Source: an uncultured Bacteroidales bacterium (GTDB lineage: Bacteria; Bacteroidota; Bacteroidia; Bacteroidales; Muribaculaceae). Taken from it: a stretch of DNA of 57,351 bases. Each line of letters opens with the position of its first letter. The first letter of the stretch is position 1. A program made the position numbers and the translations under genes. The stretch is taken from assembly GCA_947175245.1 (NCBI GenBank), contig CAMWLW010000007.1, positions 1 through 57,351 of the forward strand. The letters are read 5' to 3'. This document shows positions 1 through 9,243 of the stretch, piece by piece. The notes under the pieces were generated by a model that was not told where the DNA came from, did not search any database, and was given only the letters and a program-made list of their open reading frames with translations.

Positions 1-54
1 CACCCCTACATCGAGCGTCGTGGCACCACCACCCGCAAGGTTATCGTTCAATAA
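1..54 (+). CDS. 3' end of an unidentified CDS (partial)
   Basis: The first 17 codons read in frame to a TAA stop at 52-54 and give a C-terminus ending in RKVIVQ. The gene starts before the window. It lies 30 bases upstream of, and in the same direction as, the beta-propeller gene, so it may belong to the same glycan-degradation operon. The fragment is too short to assign a family. Confidence 0.6.
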   Translation, partial: HPYIERRGTTTRKVIVQ

Positions 55-84
55 ATAGGTTCTAATATAATAATTCACTTCACC

Positions 85-1416
85 ATGAAAATAGACTGTC
101 TACTTTTCCCGGTTGCACTTGCTGTATTGTGCGGTGCAAGCGTACAGTGTACAACGTCATCTCGCGAATCATTGCCTCCTGTAGTCGCAGCCGAATGGAA
201 TCTTGAGGCAATACCCGACAGCATGGTCGCCGACGGTGCTTTTGCCTACAAGGACAAGCTCTATAACGGCATGTTTACACGTTCGCTCGGGTGGAACGGA
301 GGTGATGGGGTCTACACGGTCGGGCTGCCTGGCTATAACGTGCTTTGGACGTTTAACGATAGCTTCTATGGAGTCGTCGACAGTCTTACGCGTGCTCGGG
401 GGGCATGTAGTTTTCCTCGCAACTCGCTCATGGTGCAAACTGCCAGTGACTGTCGTCCCGGCGAGACTTCAGACGACATGTTGTGGCTGTCAGATTATAT
501 TCAGACCGATGACCCGTCGGCCCCGGGTTATTATCAGATTCTGACCCACCTCGATCATCCAAAGGCTCAACAGTTTGAAGATGGCATAGCTAAAGACTGG
601 CTCTACTGGAGCGGTGAGGGCAATGTGGTCGGCGACAAATTGCATCTTATATGGCTGGGCATCCACACGCCTGGCACAGGCGAGATGATTCGCGACAACG
701 CCGCGCTCGCGGTATACAGTCTCGAGGGTACTCCTGGCGACCCGGGCTACATGCGACTTGAGTCAGTCGACCACGACTGGATTTCCTACAACCCATTTGG
801 TTACGGCCAGACGATGCTCGATAGCAGTGACGGCCATCTCTATCTGTATACCTATCTTGACATCGGCGAGTACCTGATGAGTATACCCCTTGTGGCTCGC
901 ACCAAGGGTGGCGACCTCACCACCGGCCTCGAATATTATGTGCCCGGTGAGGACGACGAATTAGTGTGGCAGGACTCATACCCGACATTCGAACAGGCTA
1001 TCCGCGCCGGCATAGCTCCAGGTCAGGGCACATTCACATTGCCGTGGGTGCTTGAGAAGGACGGCACTTACTATATGCTTGCCCAGCAGTTCCCCTATGG
1101 CTCTGAATTGGATATCATGCTTTCAGACACGCCCTGGGGGCCGTTCACCGACTGTCGCAGGTTACTGTCCTTTCCTAATCCGCTCGATTCCATGCAGCAT
1201 GACATGTATGGCGACCAATACCGTTTCCTGTATATGCTCAATTTACACCAGTCATTATCGCGCGACGGTGAACTCGTAATCTCGACCAATACTGATGTCG
1301 ACAATTCTAAAGAGGGCGCCGATGACTCGTTTTGGCGCAATTTCGGCAATCCCGGTTCGGCCGACTGGTACCGCCCGTTCTTTTATCGCGTCTACAATTG
1401 GGACAAAGTATTCTGA
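85..1416 (+). CDS. Exported beta-propeller-like protein (DUF5005/DUF4185-type)
   Basis: 443 residues. It starts with a hydrophobic signal segment (residues 5-20) and a Cys at 22 that could be a weak lipobox. The body has repeated W/Y-rich motifs such as GWNGGDGVY, LWTFNDSFYG and PWGPFTD, typical of five-bladed propeller glycosidase-like proteins annotated as DUF5005 or DUF4185 in Bacteroidetes. I recognise the family only approximately and no substrate is known from sequence. It sits upstream of two GH92 enzymes and a GH130, so a role in binding or cleaving mannosides is inferred from position. The start is the ATG of MKIDCLL, which gives a proper signal peptide. Confidence 0.6.
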   Translation: MKIDCLLFPVALAVLCGASVQCTTSSRESLPPVVAAEWNLEAIPDSMVADGAFAYKDKLYNGMFTRSLGWNGGDGVYTVGLPGYNVLWTFNDSFYGVVDSLTRARGACSFPRNSLMVQTASDCRPGETSDDMLWLSDYIQTDDPSAPGYYQILTHLDHPKAQQFEDGIAKDWLYWSGEGNVVGDKLHLIWLGIHTPGTGEMIRDNAALAVYSLEGTPGDPGYMRLESVDHDWISYNPFGYGQTMLDSSDGHLYLYTYLDIGEYLMSIPLVARTKGGDLTTGLEYYVPGEDDELVWQDSYPTFEQAIRAGIAPGQGTFTLPWVLEKDGTYYMLAQQFPYGSELDIMLSDTPWGPFTDCRRLLSFPNPLDSMQHDMYGDQYRFLYMLNLHQSLSRDGELVISTNTDVDNSKEGADDSFWRNFGNPGSADWYRPFFYRVYNWDKVF

Positions 1417-1463
1417 TTAGTTAAAATTTGGGGGTGGGGTATAAAGAATTTGTGTGGTTGGTC

Positions 1464-1478
1464 GTCTATATTGTAGAC
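1464..1478. promoter_or_regulatory. Short inverted repeat upstream of first GH92 gene
   Basis: GTCTA and TAGAC (1464-1468 and 1474-1478) form a 5-bp inverted repeat around TATTG, 28 bases before the GH92 start codon. It could be an operator half-site pair. No clear TAnnTTTG element is next to it, so function is speculative. Confidence 0.25.
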
Positions 1479-1505
1479 TTCATCACATAAATTATAACCA
1501 AAACA

Positions 1506-3785
1506 ATGGTCAGGAAATATTTGCTTAGTATTGTCGTGGGTGTGGCTGCCGTTACAGCGGCCGGGGCTACTACCGATTACACGCAATATGTCAACACGTT
1601 GCAGGGCACCGATTCAAACTTTGGCCTGAGCCGGGGCAACACTTACCCGACGGCCGGCATGCCCTACGGCGTACATTTCTGGTCGGCTCAGACGGGCCGC
1701 AACGGCGATGGCTTCAAGTACACCTATTCGGCCGACGCCATCAGAGGCTTTGCCCAGGCCCACCAGTGCAGCCCGTGGGTGAGCGATTACGCGGTCTACT
1801 CGTTCATGCCCGTTGTGGGCGACCTTGTGGTCAATGAGGATGCGCGCGCCACCCGTTTCAGTCACGATAACGAGACGGGGCGTCCCCACTACTATGCCGT
1901 GACGCTCGACAACGGCATCACTACCGAGATGGCACCCACCGAGCGCGGCGTGCACCTGCGCTTCAGCTTCCCGGCCGGCAAGGACGACGCGTGGCTGGTG
2001 CTCGACGGCTACACCGAGATGAGCTCGATTCACATTGACCCCAAACGCCGTACGGTTAGCGGCTGGGTCAACAACCAGCGCTTCTTCAACGACTCGAAGA
2101 GCTACCGCAACTACTTCGTCGTCGAGTTTGACAAGCCGTTCGAGGCCTGGGGCCTGTGGGAGAATGTCAGCGACAGCATCATGCCCGGTGCTACCACAGG
2201 CGTGGGCAAGGGCTATGGCGCATATCTCAAATTCAAGCCCGGCACAAAGGTACAGGCCAAGGCCGCATCGTCATACATATCGGCCGAGCAGGCCCGCGTC
2301 AACCTCGACAGCGAGCTCGGCGATGACCGCACGCTCGAGGCCACCAAAGAGCGCGGCCGCCGCGTGTGGAACGACCTGCTGAGCCGCGTCAAGGTCGAGG
2401 GCGGCACCGACGAGGAGCTGCGCACGTTCTATTCGTGCCTGTTCCGCTCCAACCTGTTCTCGCGTATGTTCTATGAGCTGCGTCCCGACGGCACCCCCTA
2501 TTATTACAGCCCCTATGACGGCAAGATACATGACGGATACATGTACACCGACAACGGTTTCTGGGACACATTCCGCTCACAGTTCCCACTCACCAACATC
2601 CTGCACCCCACCATGCAGGGGCGCTACATGAACGCCCTGCTCGACGCTCAGAAACAGTGTGGCTGGCTGCCGTCGTGGTCGTGTCCCGGCGAGACCGGCG
2701 GCATGCTCGGCAACCACTCGATATCGCTGCTCACCGACGCGTGGGTCAAGGGCATACGCACGTTCGACCCCGACAGCGCGCTCAAAGCCTACGCCCACGA
2801 GGTGATGAACAAAGGCCCCTGGGGCGGTGCCAACGGCCGCGCCGGCTGGAAAGAATATTTCACGCTCGGCTATGTGCCTTACCCTATGTCGATGGGCTCG
2901 ACGGCTCAGACATTGGAGTATGCCTATGATGATTTCTGTGCATGGCAGCTCGCGCGCATGACGGGTAACAAATTCTATGAGGATATTTTTGCCAAGCAGA
3001 TGTACAACTACCGCAACGTCTTTGACCCCGCCACCGGCTTCATGCGCGGCCGCGGTGAGGACGGCTCGTGGGCCGAGCCGTTCAACCCGATAGAGTGGGG
3101 CGGCCCCTACTGTGAGGGCAATGCCTGGCACTACAACTGGTCGGTGTTCCACGACGTGCAGGGTCTCATCGACCTCTATGGCAGCGACGAGGCGTTCGTG
3201 GCCAAGCTCGACTCGGTGTTCTCGCTGCCCGGCGACGTCATCCCCGGCACATACGGCGGCATGATTCACGAGATGGTCGAGATGCAGCTTGCCGACATGG
3301 GCCAGTATGCCCACGGCAATCAGCCTATACAGCACATGCCCTATCTCTACACCTACGCCGGCCAGCCCTGGAAGACCCAGTATTGGGTGCGTCAGATCAT
3401 GAGCCGTCTCTACGACTCAACCCCCAAGGGATTTCCCGGCGACGAGGATCAGGGCGGCATGTCGTCGTGGTATGTGCTCAGCGCGCTCGGCCTCTATGCC
3501 GTGTGCCCCGGCACCGACCAGTATGTCATCGGCAGCCCCGTGTTCGGTAAAGCCACCATCACACTCGAGAACGGCAACACATTCACCGTCGAGGCTGTCA
3601 ACAACAGCCCCGAGAACGTCTATATCGCCTCGGCCCGACTCAACGGCGAACCCTACGACCTCAACTACATCACCTACGGCGACATAGCCCGCGGCGGCGT
3701 GCTGACACTCGAGATGTCGGCCACGCCCTGTTACACGCGCGGCGTCGACAAGTCGACTGTTCCGTTTTCGCTCACACGTCACTAA
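1506..3785 (+). CDS. GH92 glycosidase with Gln in place of the acid Glu (possible mannose-1-phosphodiester mannosidase)
   Basis: 759 residues with an N-terminal signal peptide (AAGA/TTDY region). The two-domain GH92 pattern is clear: N-terminal beta-sandwich with the TYPTAGMPYG and HQCSPWVSDY motifs, then the (alpha/alpha)6 domain with DTFRSQFPL, AYAGQPWKTQ-like and the base motif GDEDQGGMSSWY (Asp646, Asp648). GH92 enzymes are Ca-dependent exo-alpha-mannosidases. In most, the acid is the Glu of a GNEP motif. Here the motif is GNQP, so Gln606 occupies the acid position. The characterised GH92 that removes mannose-1-phospho-6-mannose caps also carries Gln there, because the phosphate leaving group needs no protonation. 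Assignment to GH92 is firm; the phosphodiester specificity is inference. Cotranscription with the next three genes is likely (29-base gap). Confidence 0.9.
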   Translation: MVRKYLLSIVVGVAAVTAAGATTDYTQYVNTLQGTDSNFGLSRGNTYPTAGMPYGVHFWSAQTGRNGDGFKYTYSADAIRGFAQAHQCSPWVSDYAVYSFMPVVGDLVVNEDARATRFSHDNETGRPHYYAVTLDNGITTEMAPTERGVHLRFSFPAGKDDAWLVLDGYTEMSSIHIDPKRRTVSGWVNNQRFFNDSKSYRNYFVVEFDKPFEAWGLWENVSDSIMPGATTGVGKGYGAYLKFKPGTKVQAKAASSYISAEQARVNLDSELGDDRTLEATKERGRRVWNDLLSRVKVEGGTDEELRTFYSCLFRSNLFSRMFYELRPDGTPYYYSPYDGKIHDGYMYTDNGFWDTFRSQFPLTNILHPTMQGRYMNALLDAQKQCGWLPSWSCPGETGGMLGNHSISLLTDAWVKGIRTFDPDSALKAYAHEVMNKGPWGGANGRAGWKEYFTLGYVPYPMSMGSTAQTLEYAYDDFCAWQLARMTGNKFYEDIFAKQMYNYRNVFDPATGFMRGRGEDGSWAEPFNPIEWGGPYCEGNAWHYNWSVFHDVQGLIDLYGSDEAFVAKLDSVFSLPGDVIPGTYGGMIHEMVEMQLADMGQYAHGNQPIQHMPYLYTYAGQPWKTQYWVRQIMSRLYDSTPKGFPGDEDQGGMSSWYVLSALGLYAVCPGTDQYVIGSPVFGKATITLENGNTFTVEAVNNSPENVYIASARLNGEPYDLNYITYGDIARGGVLTLEMSATPCYTRGVDKSTVPFSLTRH

Positions 3786-3814
3786 GCCTGCAAGTCACAT
3801 TATAACATATACGT

Positions 3815-5956
3815 ATGAAAAAAATATTCAGTCTGCTTCTACTCCTGGCGACGCTTGCCGCAGGCGGCGCCACAGGAGAATTTGCCGGCAAGGTCAACAC
3901 CCTTATCGGCAACAAGGGCGTAGGGCTCACCTCGGGCTATCTCTACCCGGGAGCCACTTACCCCTTCGGCATGGTGCAGTTCACACCTACCTACTTTGCC
4001 AAGCGCGGCGGCTTTGTCATCAACCAGTTGAGCGGTGGCGGATGTGCCCACATGGGCAATTTCCCCACCTTCCCGCTGACAGGCAAGCTGACCGTGTCGC
4101 CCGGCAACATCATCGACCACCGTGTCACCGTGTCGGACGAGCGCGGCCACGCCGGACTCTATCAGGCCAAGGTGCAGAACGTCATCGACGCCGCTCTCAC
4201 CGTGACCGAGCGCACGGGCATGGCCGAGTATAACTTCCCTGCCGACGACAAGTATGGCACCGTGATTATCGGCGCCGGCGTCTCGGCCACCCCCATCGAG
4301 AACGCCGCCGTGGTTATCACCGGCCCCAACTCGTGTGAGGGATATGCCATGGGTGGTAATTTCTGCGGCATCGAGACTCCCTACCGCGTGTACTTCGTTG
4401 CCGAGTTCAATGCTGACGCTGTCGAGACCGGCACGTGGAAAGACGACCGTCTTTTCCCCAAGGCACGCTTTGCCGAGGGAGCCATCTCGGGCGTATATTT
4501 CACCTTCGACCTGTCAAAGGGCCACACAATCGACTACAAGATAGGCGTGTCGTATGTCTCGGTCGAGAACGCGCGCCAGAATCTCGCCGCCGAGAATCCC
4601 GGCTGGGATTTTGCCGCTGTGGCCAGCGCCGCCGAGAAGCGCTGGGACGAGTGCCTGGGCCGCATCGAGGTCAAGGGCACCAATCCCGACCGTGTCGAGC
4701 AGTTCTACAGCCACCTGTATCATGTGCTGATACACCCCAATGTGTGCAGCGACGTCAACGGCGAGTATATGGGCGCCGACGACAAGGTGCACACCACCAA
4801 TGCCAAGCAATACACATCGTTCAGCAACTGGGACACCTACCGCACTCAGATTCAGCTCCTGTCGATACTTGAGCCCGAGGTGGCGTCGGATGTGGTGATT
4901 TCTCACCAGAAGTTTGCCGAGCAGTCGGGCGGCTCGTTCCCCCGCTGGGTCATGGCCAACATCGAGACCGGCGTGATGCAGGGCGACCCCTCGGCCGCGC
5001 TCGTAGCCAACGCCTGGGCGTTCGGTGCCCGCAATTACGACCCCCACGCGCTGCTGAAGATCATGCGCAAAGGTGCCGAGGAGCCCGGCTCCAAGTCTCA
5101 GACCGTCGAGACCCGTCCCGGCCTCGAGCAGTATCTCACCAAGGGTTACTATGACTCGTCGATTCAGCTCGAGTACACGACGGCCGACTTTGCCATCGGT
5201 CAGTTTGCGCTGCGTGCCTGTGGCGACGAGTTCCTGAGCTGGCGCTACTTCGGCATGGCGCGTTCGTGGAAGAACCTCTTCAACCCCGAGACCGGCTGGT
5301 TGCAGAGCCGCAATGCCGACGGCTCGTGGCGTCCGCTCGATGCCGACTGGCGCGAGTCGACTTATCCCAACTACTTTTGGATGGTACCATACGACATCGC
5401 CGGACTCATCAAGATAATCGGCGGCCCCGATGAGGCTGAGCGCCGTCTCGACTATCTCTTCCGCCGCCTCGACGCCGGCTATGGCGACGAGTGGTATGCG
5501 AGCGGCAACGAGCCCAGCTTCCAGATTCCCTGGACCTACAACTGGATTGGCAAGCCCTGGAAGACATCGGCCGTGGTAAACCGCATCATCAACGAGCAGT
5601 ACAGCAGCGCCATCGACGGCCTGCCCGGCAACGACGACCTCGGCACTATGGGCGGCTGGTATGTGCTCGCCTGCATGGGTCTTTATCCCCAGATTCCCGG
5701 TATCGGCGGTTTCACGCTCAATACTCCCATCTTTGAAGATATAACCATTCACCTCGGCAACGGTAACGACGTTCACATTACCGGCGGCTCGGAGAAGAAC
5801 ATCTACACGAGCGCTCTGAAACTCAATGGCCGCAATCACGACCGTGCATGGGTTGACTGGAGTGATCTTGAGAACGGCGCGACGCTCCAGTACACCACTT
5901 CGTCGACCCCCAACAAGAAGTGGGCGTCAGATAAGTTACCCCCATCTTATGACTAA
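3815..5956 (+). CDS. GH92 exo-alpha-mannosidase
   Basis: 713 residues with a signal peptide (LLLLATLAAGGATG). It shows the GH92 landmarks in order: TYPFGMVQ near residue 50, GGGCAHMGNFP near 73, FSNWDTYRTQ, GSFPRWVMANIETGVMQGDPS, then GNEPSFQIPW with Glu566 in the acid position and GLPGNDDLGTMGGWYV for the base (Asp607/Asp608). Unlike its upstream neighbour it keeps the canonical acid, so it should act on ordinary alpha-mannosidic bonds; the linkage cannot be read by eye. It lies 29 bases after the first GH92 and 18 bases before the GH130 gene, consistent with an operon acting on fungal or host mannose glycans in the periplasm. Confidence 0.92.
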   Translation: MKKIFSLLLLLATLAAGGATGEFAGKVNTLIGNKGVGLTSGYLYPGATYPFGMVQFTPTYFAKRGGFVINQLSGGGCAHMGNFPTFPLTGKLTVSPGNIIDHRVTVSDERGHAGLYQAKVQNVIDAALTVTERTGMAEYNFPADDKYGTVIIGAGVSATPIENAAVVITGPNSCEGYAMGGNFCGIETPYRVYFVAEFNADAVETGTWKDDRLFPKARFAEGAISGVYFTFDLSKGHTIDYKIGVSYVSVENARQNLAAENPGWDFAAVASAAEKRWDECLGRIEVKGTNPDRVEQFYSHLYHVLIHPNVCSDVNGEYMGADDKVHTTNAKQYTSFSNWDTYRTQIQLLSILEPEVASDVVISHQKFAEQSGGSFPRWVMANIETGVMQGDPSAALVANAWAFGARNYDPHALLKIMRKGAEEPGSKSQTVETRPGLEQYLTKGYYDSSIQLEYTTADFAIGQFALRACGDEFLSWRYFGMARSWKNLFNPETGWLQSRNADGSWRPLDADWRESTYPNYFWMVPYDIAGLIKIIGGPDEAERRLDYLFRRLDAGYGDEWYASGNEPSFQIPWTYNWIGKPWKTSAVVNRIINEQYSSAIDGLPGNDDLGTMGGWYVLACMGLYPQIPGIGGFTLNTPIFEDITIHLGNGNDVHITGGSEKNIYTSALKLNGRNHDRAWVDWSDLENGATLQYTTSSTPNKKWASDKLPPSYD

Positions 5957-5974
5957 ATTTAACGATTAAAATAT

Positions 5975-7081
5975 ATGAAACATACAATATTATATGCTAT
6001 TTCGGCATGCGCTATGCTCACAGCGTGTGGCGGCCAAAAGCAGCCCGACAACAACTGGGCACTCACAGGCTTCGAGCGCGTGAGCGAGACACCCGTGCTG
6101 TCGCCCGACACCACGGTCAGGTTCCTGTGCCCCATGCGCGGCGACTCGGTGGCATGGATGGAGAGCGACGTATTCAATCCGGCCGCCACGGTTCAGGGCG
6201 ATTCGATTGTAGTGCTGTTCCGCTCAGAAGACAACTCGGCCACCGGCATCGGCAGCCGCACGTCGCGTGTAGGCCGTGCCGTCTCGACCGACGGTGTCAA
6301 CTTCACCTACTCAGCCGAGCCCGTGGTGTTCCCCGCCGACGACAGCCAGCGCGAATATGAGTGGCCCGGCGGATGTGAAGACCCCCGCGTGGCCGTTACG
6401 CCCGACGGTACATACGTGATGTTCTACACCCAGTGGAACCGCCAGGTGCCCCGCCTCGCCATCGCTACCTCGACCGACCTCGTGAACTGGGAGAAGCACG
6501 GCCCGGCATTTGCCAAGGCCTACGACGGCCGTTTCCGCAACGAGTTCTCAAAGTCGGCATCAATCGTCACCCGACTCGACGGCGACCGCCTCGTGATTGC
6601 CCCGGTCAATGGCAAGTATTACATGTACTGGGGCGAGAAATTTGTCAATGTGGCTACATCTGACAACCTCGTTGACTGGACGCCGATGGTCGACGAGAAC
6701 GGCGACCTGCTCCACGTGATGGATCCCCGCGACAACTACTTTGACAGCGAGCTCACCGAGTGTGGGCCGCCGGCACTGCTCACCGACGACGGCATCGTGT
6801 TGCTCTATAACGCCAAGAACGCCGGCGGCGACAACCGCGATGAACGCTACACCGCCAACACCTACTGCGGCGGCCAGGCACTGTTCGATGCCGCCGAGCC
6901 CGAGCGACTCATCACGCGTCTCGACGAGCCGTTCTTCATCCCCGAGGCCGACTATGAGAAGAGCGGCCAGTATCCGGCCGGCACCGTCTTTATCGAGGGG
7001 CTTGTCTACTACAAGGGAGCATGGTACCTCTACTATGGTTGTGCCGACTCGCGCGTAGGTGTTGCTGTAAAGAAATCATAA
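5975..7081 (+). CDS. GH130 family beta-mannoside hydrolase/phosphorylase, lipoprotein
   Basis: 368 residues. A lipobox (LTAC, Cys18) predicts lipidation. The five-bladed propeller signature of GH130 is visible: ESDVFNPAA, FRSED, GRAVSTDG, the GGCEDPRV motif near residue 130, VMFYTQWN, ATSTDLVNWEKHGP and the C-terminal FIEGLVYYKGAWYLYYGCADSRVGVA. GH130 contains phosphorylases on beta-1,4-mannosides and hydrolases or phosphorylases on beta-1,2-mannosides. Export as a lipoprotein favours a hydrolase, since phosphorolysis needs cytoplasmic phosphate. Its pairing with GH92 enzymes matches loci acting on yeast mannan, whose caps can be beta-1,2-mannose. The exact linkage is not decided by the sequence. 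Confidence 0.88.
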   Translation: MKHTILYAISACAMLTACGGQKQPDNNWALTGFERVSETPVLSPDTTVRFLCPMRGDSVAWMESDVFNPAATVQGDSIVVLFRSEDNSATGIGSRTSRVGRAVSTDGVNFTYSAEPVVFPADDSQREYEWPGGCEDPRVAVTPDGTYVMFYTQWNRQVPRLAIATSTDLVNWEKHGPAFAKAYDGRFRNEFSKSASIVTRLDGDRLVIAPVNGKYYMYWGEKFVNVATSDNLVDWTPMVDENGDLLHVMDPRDNYFDSELTECGPPALLTDDGIVLLYNAKNAGGDNRDERYTANTYCGGQALFDAAEPERLITRLDEPFFIPEADYEKSGQYPAGTVFIEGLVYYKGAWYLYYGCADSRVGVAVKKS

Positions 7082-7104
7082 ACTCACATAAAACAATATC
7101 TTAA

Positions 7105-8484
7105 ATGAAAAAACTAATCTTATCGGCCGTAATCGGTGCCATGACCTTTGGCGCCGCTCAGGCTCAGGAAATCAAGCCGTTCAAGGACGGTGACCGCGTG
7201 GTGTTCCTCGGTAACTCTATCACCGACGGTGGTCTCTACCACTCTTACATCTGGCTCTACTACATGACCCGTTACCCCGAAATGAACCTCAAGGTGTTCA
7301 ACGGCGGTATCGGCGGCGACACTGCCTTTGACATGAACAAGCGTCTCGACAATGACATCTTCAGCAAAGACCCCTCGGTGCTGATTGTGACATTCGGCAT
7401 GAACGACTCTGGCTACTTCGAGTACAACGGCGACAACGCCAAGGAGTTCGGCGAGCAGAAATATCAGGAGAGCATCGGCAACTTCAACAACATGGTGAAG
7501 CGTTTCGAAGGGCTGCCCGAGACCCGCATGGTCATGGTAGGTACATCGCCCTATGACAACGACGCCAAGATCGAAGGCAACAACTTCAAAGACAAGAACA
7601 AGACCATCCAGCGCATCGTCGACTACCAGATGGCTACCGCCGACAAGCACGGCTGGGAGCACATCGACTGGAACCGCCCGATGGTTGAGATCAACAACCG
7701 TTTCCAGCAGGCCGACTCGAGCTTCACCCTCTGCGGCACCGACCGTATTCACCCCGACAACCACGGCCACATGGTGATGGCTTACCTCTTCCTCAAGGCT
7801 CAGGGCATGGCCGGTAACAAGGTCGCCGACATCGAGATCAACGGCAGCAAGGGCAAGCTCGTCAAGGAGGAGAACTGCACCGTCACCGACCTGGTGAAGA
7901 AAGGCTCGACCATCAGCTTCGACTATCTCGCCAAGTCACTGCCCTATCCCGTCGACACCATCGCCCAGAGCTGGGGTATGTCACATCCCCAGGCCGAGGC
8001 CCTGAAGATTGTGCCCTTTGTCGAGGAGATGAACCAGGAGATACTCAAGGTCACCGGCCTCAAAGGCGACTACCGCCTGTTTATCGACGGTGAGGAGATG
8101 GGCTCATGGAGCGCAGCCGAGCTTGCCGAGGGCGTCAACCTCGCCGAGGTTATTTGGACACCCCAGTATCAGCAGGCACTCGCTGTCATGCACCTCAACA
8201 ACCGTCGTTGGGAGCTTGAGCGCGAGTTCCGCTACTACGCGTGGTGTCAGCACGGCTTCTTCCAGCAGCTCGGATTGCTCAACGCCAACAACCGCCATGC
8301 CGTTGAGGTGATGGACAAGAACATAGCCGGCAACGGTTGGATGCAGGGACGCCGTCCCCTCTACGCCGCCATGATGCACAAGGAAGTGCGCGACGGCATG
8401 CAGTCAGCCCTCGACGCCCTCACCAACACCATCTACAGCATCAACAAACCCGTAGTACACCACTTCGAGCTTCAGAAACTTTAA
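7105..8484 (+). CDS. Exported SGNH/GDSL-family esterase
   Basis: 459 residues with a cleavable signal (GAAQA/QE, about residue 21). SGNH blocks are present: FLGNSITDGG with nucleophile Ser38 (block I), GGIGGDT (II), FGMND (III) and DRIHPDNHGH carrying the catalytic Asp-His (V). The remaining ~220 C-terminal residues form an extra domain that I do not recognise; it contains Trp-rich stretches (SWGMSHPQ, YYAWCQHGFF). Family members are carbohydrate esterases or lipases. As the last gene of the mannoside operon it may de-acylate the glycan substrate, which is inference. The start gives MKKLILSAVIGA, a normal signal peptide. Confidence 0.85.
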   Translation: MKKLILSAVIGAMTFGAAQAQEIKPFKDGDRVVFLGNSITDGGLYHSYIWLYYMTRYPEMNLKVFNGGIGGDTAFDMNKRLDNDIFSKDPSVLIVTFGMNDSGYFEYNGDNAKEFGEQKYQESIGNFNNMVKRFEGLPETRMVMVGTSPYDNDAKIEGNNFKDKNKTIQRIVDYQMATADKHGWEHIDWNRPMVEINNRFQQADSSFTLCGTDRIHPDNHGHMVMAYLFLKAQGMAGNKVADIEINGSKGKLVKEENCTVTDLVKKGSTISFDYLAKSLPYPVDTIAQSWGMSHPQAEALKIVPFVEEMNQEILKVTGLKGDYRLFIDGEEMGSWSAAELAEGVNLAEVIWTPQYQQALAVMHLNNRRWELEREFRYYAWCQHGFFQQLGLLNANNRHAVEVMDKNIAGNGWMQGRRPLYAAMMHKEVRDGMQSALDALTNTIYSINKPVVHHFELQKL

Positions 8485-8510
8485 ACTCTCTCGTTTGATT
8501 CTATCGCATA

Positions 8511-8559
8511 AGGCTGCATCACCTCACGCTCCCCACCAGGGCACGAGGCGCTGCAGCCT
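8511..8559 (+). terminator. Hairpin after the mannoside operon
   Basis: An 8-bp perfect stem (AGGCTGCA at 8511-8518 with TGCAGCCT at 8552-8559) encloses a CCTC/GAGG inner pairing. It lies 27 bases after the esterase stop. No strong T-run follows, so it is a likely but not classic terminator. Confidence 0.5.
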
Positions 8560-8582
8560 TCGGCATATCATGTTGAGTGGAT

Positions 8583-8621
8583 TTTGTTTTGTCGCAAATT
8601 TACGTTATATTTGCGACAAAA
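8583..8621 (+). promoter_or_regulatory. AbiE promoter overlapping a 13-bp inverted-repeat operator
   Basis: TTTG at 8583-8586 and TATATTTG at 8606-8613 match the Bacteroidetes -33 and -7 elements with 19-base spacing. A perfect 13-bp inverted repeat (8587-8599 and 8609-8621, core TTTGTCGCAAAT) covers the spacer and -7 box. AbiEi-type antitoxins are known to bind inverted repeats and repress their own operon, so this is a likely autoregulatory operator. Confidence 0.75.
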
Positions 8622-8637
8622 TTACTCTTAAAATTCA

Positions 8638-9243
8638 ATGCAATCTCTTGAAGATAGAATAATTACAAGTATATCAAAATGCGGCAGGGGTACGATAGTG
8701 TCGCCTCTTGATTATGCAGGATATGGAGATTCAAAGGCTGTCCAAAAAGCCTTTGAACGACTGACTGCAACCAAAAAGCTGATAAGAGTGGCACGTGGTG
8801 TCTATTGTTATCCAAAGATTGATAAGGTTTTGGGGTTGGGTATTCTTTATCCTACCATAGAGGAGATTGCCGCCGCTATTGCAAGGCGGGACAAGGCTAA
8901 GATTGTTCCGACCGGGGCGTATGCACTTAATAAACTTGGGTTATCGACCCAATTGCCGATGAATGTGGTATATATGACAGATGGATCACCACGTAAAGTA
9001 AATTTGGAAGGAAGCAGGGGCATACAGTTCAAACACACTGCTAAAAAAAATCTGGCATTTCAGAATAAAATCGCAATGCTTCTCACTTTTGCTCTGCGTG
9101 AAATCGGAGAAAACAATATTACCGACACTCAGCTTGCTCATATCAGCAATCTGGTTAAAACCATACCATTAGAAACAATAAGAAAGGATTTTGCCCTGAT
9201 TCCGGCATGGATTCGTAAAATTATACTCGATTCCTATGAATAA
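8638..9243 (+). CDS. AbiEi-type antitoxin (DUF6088 family)
   Basis: 201 residues. The N-terminal ~80 residues form a winged-helix-like module (SLEDRIITSI, SPLDYAGYGDSKAVQKAFERL, KKLIRVARGVYCYP) typical of type IV TA antitoxins, and the rest matches the AbiEi C-terminal region (TGAYALNKLGLSTQLP, VYMTDGSPRKVNL). It should bind DNA at the inverted repeat just upstream and neutralise the downstream toxin. It overlaps the toxin gene by 8 bases, indicating translational coupling. Base composition is clearly AT-richer than the preceding operon, a sign of transfer. Confidence 0.88.
   Translation: MQSLEDRIITSISKCGRGTIVSPLDYAGYGDSKAVQKAFERLTATKKLIRVARGVYCYPKIDKVLGLGILYPTIEEIAAAIARRDKAKIVPTGAYALNKLGLSTQLPMNVVYMTDGSPRKVNLEGSRGIQFKHTAKKNLAFQNKIAMLLTFALREIGENNITDTQLAHISNLVKTIPLETIRKDFALIPAWIRKIILDSYE

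Noticed and set aside
4514-5839. 441-codon open frame antisense to the second GH92 gene
   Set aside because: Shadow frame of a GC-rich gene with intact sense motifs.
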